Assembly: GCA_009923685.1 (NCBI GenBank)
Contig: RFTA01000024.1
Coordinates: 1 to 7,695 of the forward strand
Source: Actinomycetota bacterium
Lineage (GTDB): Bacteria > Actinomycetota > Acidimicrobiia > Acidimicrobiales > Ilumatobacteraceae
Direction: 5' to 3'
Length of the DNA: 7,695 nt
Part shown: positions 5,366 to 7,695 of the stretch, in pieces
Numbering within the stretch: the stretch's first letter is position 1
How the letters are laid out: the number at the start of each line of letters is the position of its first letter
Notes under the pieces: generated by a model
The model's database searches: none
The model's input: the letters and a program-made list of their open reading frames with translations, nothing else
What the model was told of the DNA's origin: nothing
Made by a program: the position numbers and the translations under genes

Positions 5366-5746
5366 ATGGCACGAATTTCTGGAGTTGACATACCGCGCGA
5401 GAAGCGCCTTGAAATTGGTTTGACATATATTTTTGGCATCGGCCGAACAACCGCAAAGAAGCTTTGTGACGAAACCGGCATAAACCCAGACACACGAGTG
5501 CGTGATTTGACCGACTCTGAGGTCAACAAAATTCGTATGTTCATCGAAAACAATTTGAGCGTCGAAGGTGATCGTCGTCGCAATGTGCAGACCGACATCA
5601 AACGCAAGATCGAGATTGGTTCATATCAGGGCACGCGACATCGCAAAGGTTTGCCGGTTCGTGGTCAGCGCACGCACACCAATGCGCGCACGCGTAAGGG
5701 CCCGAAGAAGACAGTCGCCAACAAGAAGATCGCAGTAAGGAAGTAG
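5366..5746 (+). CDS. rpsM: 30S ribosomal protein uS13 (S13)
   Basis: uS13 lies in the 30S head, contacts the P-site tRNA with its C-terminal tail and forms bridges to the 50S subunit. The 126 residues fit the family. The N-terminal MARISGVDIPREKR and YIFGIGRTTAKKL (21-33, a helix-hairpin-helix-like segment) are conserved. The C-terminal half has GSYQGTRHRKGLPVRGQRT (85-103) followed by the basic tail NARTRKGPKKTVANKK (106-121). The start at 5366 is preceded by a weak GAGAG. Only 14 bases separate it from rpmJ, so the E. coli S4-binding leader pseudoknot cannot fit in the spacer here. Confidence 0.97.
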   Translation: MARISGVDIPREKRLEIGLTYIFGIGRTTAKKLCDETGINPDTRVRDLTDSEVNKIRMFIENNLSVEGDRRRNVQTDIKRKIEIGSYQGTRHRKGLPVRGQRTHTNARTRKGPKKTVANKKIAVRK

Positions 5747-5748
5747 TC

Positions 5749-6144
5749 ATGGCTGAAGCAAAAGCAGGAAGTCGCAAGCGCAAGCGCGAGCGTCGCAATG
5801 TCTCATCGGGCATTGTCCATATCAAGAGCACTTTTAACAACACAATCGTTTCGGTGACAGACACCGAAGGCAATGTCATTTCATGGGCATCGTCTGGTGG
5901 TGTTGGTTTCAGTGGTTCGCGCAAATCGACACCGTTCGCCGCGCAGATGGCCGCAGAAAAAGCTGGTCGCGCCGCAATGGAACTCGGCCTTCGTCGTGCT
6001 GAAGTGCACGTTAAAGGTCCGGGCTCAGGTCGCGATACGGCATTGCGTCAAATTCAAAACCTCGGCATCGAAGTTTCGGGCATCAAAGATCTTTCGCCCG
6101 TGCCGCACAACGGTTGCCGTCAACCAAAGAGAAAGCGTCCATAA
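5749..6144 (+). CDS. rpsK: 30S ribosomal protein uS11 (S11)
   Basis: uS11 forms part of the 30S platform near the mRNA exit and the anti-Shine-Dalgarno region. The 131 residues fit the family. A basic N-terminal tail (RKRKRERR, 9-16) precedes the core IVHIKSTFNNTIVSVTD (22-38). Further conserved segments are GSRKSTPFAAQ (56-66) and VKGPGSGRDTALR (88-100). The C-terminus has PHNGCRQPKRKRP (119-131). Asn121-Gly122 corresponds to the site that becomes isoaspartate in E. coli S11. Gln125 replaces the proline usual in GCRPPK. AAGGA at 5737-5741, within the end of rpsM, lies seven bases before the start. The gap from rpsM is only two bases, suggesting coupling. Confidence 0.97.
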   Translation: MAEAKAGSRKRKRERRNVSSGIVHIKSTFNNTIVSVTDTEGNVISWASSGGVGFSGSRKSTPFAAQMAAEKAGRAAMELGLRRAEVHVKGPGSGRDTALRQIQNLGIEVSGIKDLSPVPHNGCRQPKRKRP

Positions 6145-6147
6145 GTC

Positions 6148-6765
6148 ATGGCTCGTTATACAGGTCCGAAAGTTCGCATCTCACGTCGTCTTGGCGTCAA
6201 TGTTTTCGAAAACACAAAAGGCACCAAGGCTCTTGAGCGCCGTCCGTTTCCGCCGGGTCACCACGGTCGTTCGCGACGCAAGGGTGCTGGCAGCGAGTAT
6301 CTCGCCCAGATGCAAGAAAAGCAAAAGGCAAAGTTCATCTACGGTCTGCTCGAACGTCAATTTCGTAACCTATATAAGAGGTCAGTTCGTTTGACGGGCC
6401 CAACCGGCGAAAACCTTTTGCGCCTTTTAGAGTTGCGCCTTGACAATGTGGTCTATCGCGCAGGTTGGGCGGCATCTCGTCCGCAGGCGCGCCAATTTGT
6501 GAGCCACGGCTTGATCAAAGTCGATGGCAAGCGGGTCGATATTCCGTCATACACATTGCAAAAGGGTGAGGTTGTGACACTGTCGACAAAGGGCAGCAAC
6601 ATGATCGTCATTCAACACAACATCGACACGCTTGATCGCAAGGTCGTGGCGTGGCTAGATGTTGCCGAGGCTGGCAAGCAAGTTACCGTGCGCGAGCTGC
6701 CGGTGCGCGAGCAGATCGATGTGCCTGTGCGTGAACAATTAATCGTTGAGCTTTATTCGAAGTAA
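6148..6765 (+). CDS. rpsD: 30S ribosomal protein uS4 (S4), cysteine-free form
   Basis: uS4 is a primary 16S rRNA-binding protein that nucleates assembly of the 30S body. In E. coli it also represses the alpha operon. The 205 residues fit the family. The N-terminus MARYTGPKVRISRRLG and the segment PFPPGHHGRSRRKG (33-46) are typical of actinobacteria. The S4 RNA-binding domain covers roughly 92-150 (LLELRLDNVVYRAG at 93-106, VSHGLIKVDGKRVDIPSY at 118-135). The end EQLIVELYSK is canonical. There are no cysteines, so this is the zinc-free (C-) form. It starts three bases after the rpsK stop with only a weak purine-rich site upstream, so coupling to rpsK is likely. Confidence 0.97.
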   Translation: MARYTGPKVRISRRLGVNVFENTKGTKALERRPFPPGHHGRSRRKGAGSEYLAQMQEKQKAKFIYGLLERQFRNLYKRSVRLTGPTGENLLRLLELRLDNVVYRAGWAASRPQARQFVSHGLIKVDGKRVDIPSYTLQKGEVVTLSTKGSNMIVIQHNIDTLDRKVVAWLDVAEAGKQVTVRELPVREQIDVPVREQLIVELYSK

Positions 6766-6782
6766 CCCCAAAAAAGAGTCAG

Positions 6783-6787
6783 AGGAG
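6783..6787 (+). promoter_or_regulatory. Ribosome binding site of rpoA
   Basis: AGGAG, within AGAGGAG, lies five bases before the ATG at 6793. It is a strong site in the 27-base gap after rpsD and fixes the rpoA start. Confidence 0.85.
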
Positions 6788-6792
6788 AAATC

Positions 6793-7695
6793 ATGCTTGT
6801 AATCCAGCGCCCAACAGTCGAACCAATCGGTTCACCAGAGAACAACCGCCAGAAGTTTTCGGTTGGTCCACTCGAGCCGGGTCTCGGTCACACGATCGGC
6901 AACTCGTTGCGTCGAATGTTGTTGTCGTCGATTCCAGGCGCGGCGATCACATCTGTGAAATTCGAGTCGGCATTGCATGAGTTCGACACGATCGAGGGTG
7001 TCACACAAGACGTAACCGAAATTATTCTCAACCTCAAAGACATCGTGTTGCAATCGACTTCAGATGACCCGGTGGTTTTGAGCGTCGATGTCAAAGGCCC
7101 GATGGATCTCACCGCGGGCGACATTCAATGTCCGCCAGAGGTAGAAATTCTCAACAAGTCGCAAAAAATTGCAACGCTTTCGGCAAAGGGCAAACTCGTG
7201 TTTGAACTCACCGTCGAGCGTGGCAAAGGATACATGTCGTCCGACCGCGACGGTGCTCGAAAGACAATCGGCATTATTCCGATTGATGCAATCTTCTCGC
7301 CGATTCGTCGCGTGACATTTGAAGTCGTGCCGACACGTGTCGAGCAATCGACAAACTACGACAACTTGATCATCGACATCGAGACTGATGGATCGATTAC
7401 TCCGGTTGACTCGCTTGCTTCGGCTGGTGCGACATTGCGGTCGCTTGTCGATCTTGTGGCAAATTTGACCGCCGAGCCAGTCGCTCTTGAACTTGGCGAA
7501 GTGTCGGGCTACTCAAGTGGCACCGGCGATCTCGACATGCCGATCGAAGACCTGGACTTGTCAGAGCGCCCGCGCAACTGCTTGAAGCGCGGTCAAGTAA
7601 ACACGATCGGTGAGTTGTTGACTCGGTCAGAAGAAGACCTGATGAACATCACGAACTTCGGTCAAAAGAGCCTGGACGAAATCAAGCAGAAGCTT
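6793..7695 (+). CDS. rpoA: DNA-directed RNA polymerase subunit alpha, 3' end cut by window
   Basis: The alpha subunit dimerises to start RNA polymerase assembly, and its C-terminal domain contacts upstream promoter DNA and activators. The frame is open for 301 codons to the window edge. Family members are about 315-350 residues, so little is missing. The N-terminal MLVIQRPT is actinobacterial in type. Dimerisation motif GLGHTIGNSLRRMLLSSIPG is at 30-49, DVTEIILNLK at 73-82, GKGYMS near 144, and TRVEQSTNYDNLIIDIETDG at 181-200. After a short linker (about 238-249), the C-terminal domain starts with PIEDLDLSERPRNCLKR (250-266). Arg259 aligns with E. coli Arg265, the main DNA-contacting residue. 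NITNFGQKSLDEIK (285-298) is the conserved second HhH part. Confidence 0.97.
   Translation, partial: MLVIQRPTVEPIGSPENNRQKFSVGPLEPGLGHTIGNSLRRMLLSSIPGAAITSVKFESALHEFDTIEGVTQDVTEIILNLKDIVLQSTSDDPVVLSVDVKGPMDLTAGDIQCPPEVEILNKSQKIATLSAKGKLVFELTVERGKGYMSSDRDGARKTIGIIPIDAIFSPIRRVTFEVVPTRVEQSTNYDNLIIDIETDGSITPVDSLASAGATLRSLVDLVANLTAEPVALELGEVSGYSSGTGDLDMPIEDLDLSERPRNCLKRGQVNTIGELLTRSEEDLMNITNFGQKSLDEIKQKL

Noticed and set aside
5873..6394. 173-residue + strand frame spanning the rpsK/rpsD junction
   Set aside because: It overlaps two certain ribosomal genes in another frame, is rich in Arg/Lys/Ser as expected from shifted reading of basic genes, and has no start signal.

Overview
The window is a nearly gap-free stretch of a bacterial spc–alpha ribosomal protein cluster, entirely on the + strand. 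It begins in the last codons of rpsN (uS14) and ends inside rpoA. The order is rpsN(3' end)–rpsH–rplF–rplR–rpsE–rpmD–rplO–secY–adk–infA–rpmJ–rpsM–rpsK–rpsD–rpoA(5' part). The genes encode parts of the 30S and 50S subunits, the protein-export pore SecY, adenylate kinase, initiation factor IF1 and the RNA polymerase alpha subunit. They are standard growth-linked housekeeping genes.

The organism looks like an actinobacterium. secY, adk, infA and rpmJ follow each other as in that phylum. RpoA opens with MLVIQRPT and uS4 with MARYTGPK. uS5 carries a charged N-terminal extension, and IF1, uS13 and uS4 read like actinobacterial versions. Base composition is moderate by eye, not strongly GC-rich, and leucine is often TTG. 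This points away from typical high-GC Streptomyces or Mycobacterium. An aquatic Acidimicrobiia-like lineage is a plausible guess, but it is inference only.

Layout: 1-2839 is the tail of the spc operon, with gene gaps of 0 to 25 bases. Positions 2840-4928 hold secY and adk, set off by slightly longer gaps (47 and 59 bases). Positions 4929-5003 are the longest gap (75 bases). It contains a perfect 6-bp hairpin with a UUCG loop, at the point where many actinobacteria carry map (methionine aminopeptidase), which is absent here. Positions 5004-7695 are the alpha-operon part, again with gaps of 2 to 27 bases. No intergenic stretch exceeds 75 bases, and I see no convincing promoter or U-tract terminator, so read-through co-transcription is likely.

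The window shows no mobile element, CRISPR array, tRNA, rRNA or foreign gene, and no sign of a novel system. Points worth a second look are modest: the missing map gene, the UUCG hairpin, a TTG start for infA, a lysine/alanine-rich tail on uL30, an RRD-repeat tail on uS5, a recurrent TC directly before start codons, a four-cysteine adenylate kinase lid, and no room for an E. coli-type S4 operator before rpsM.
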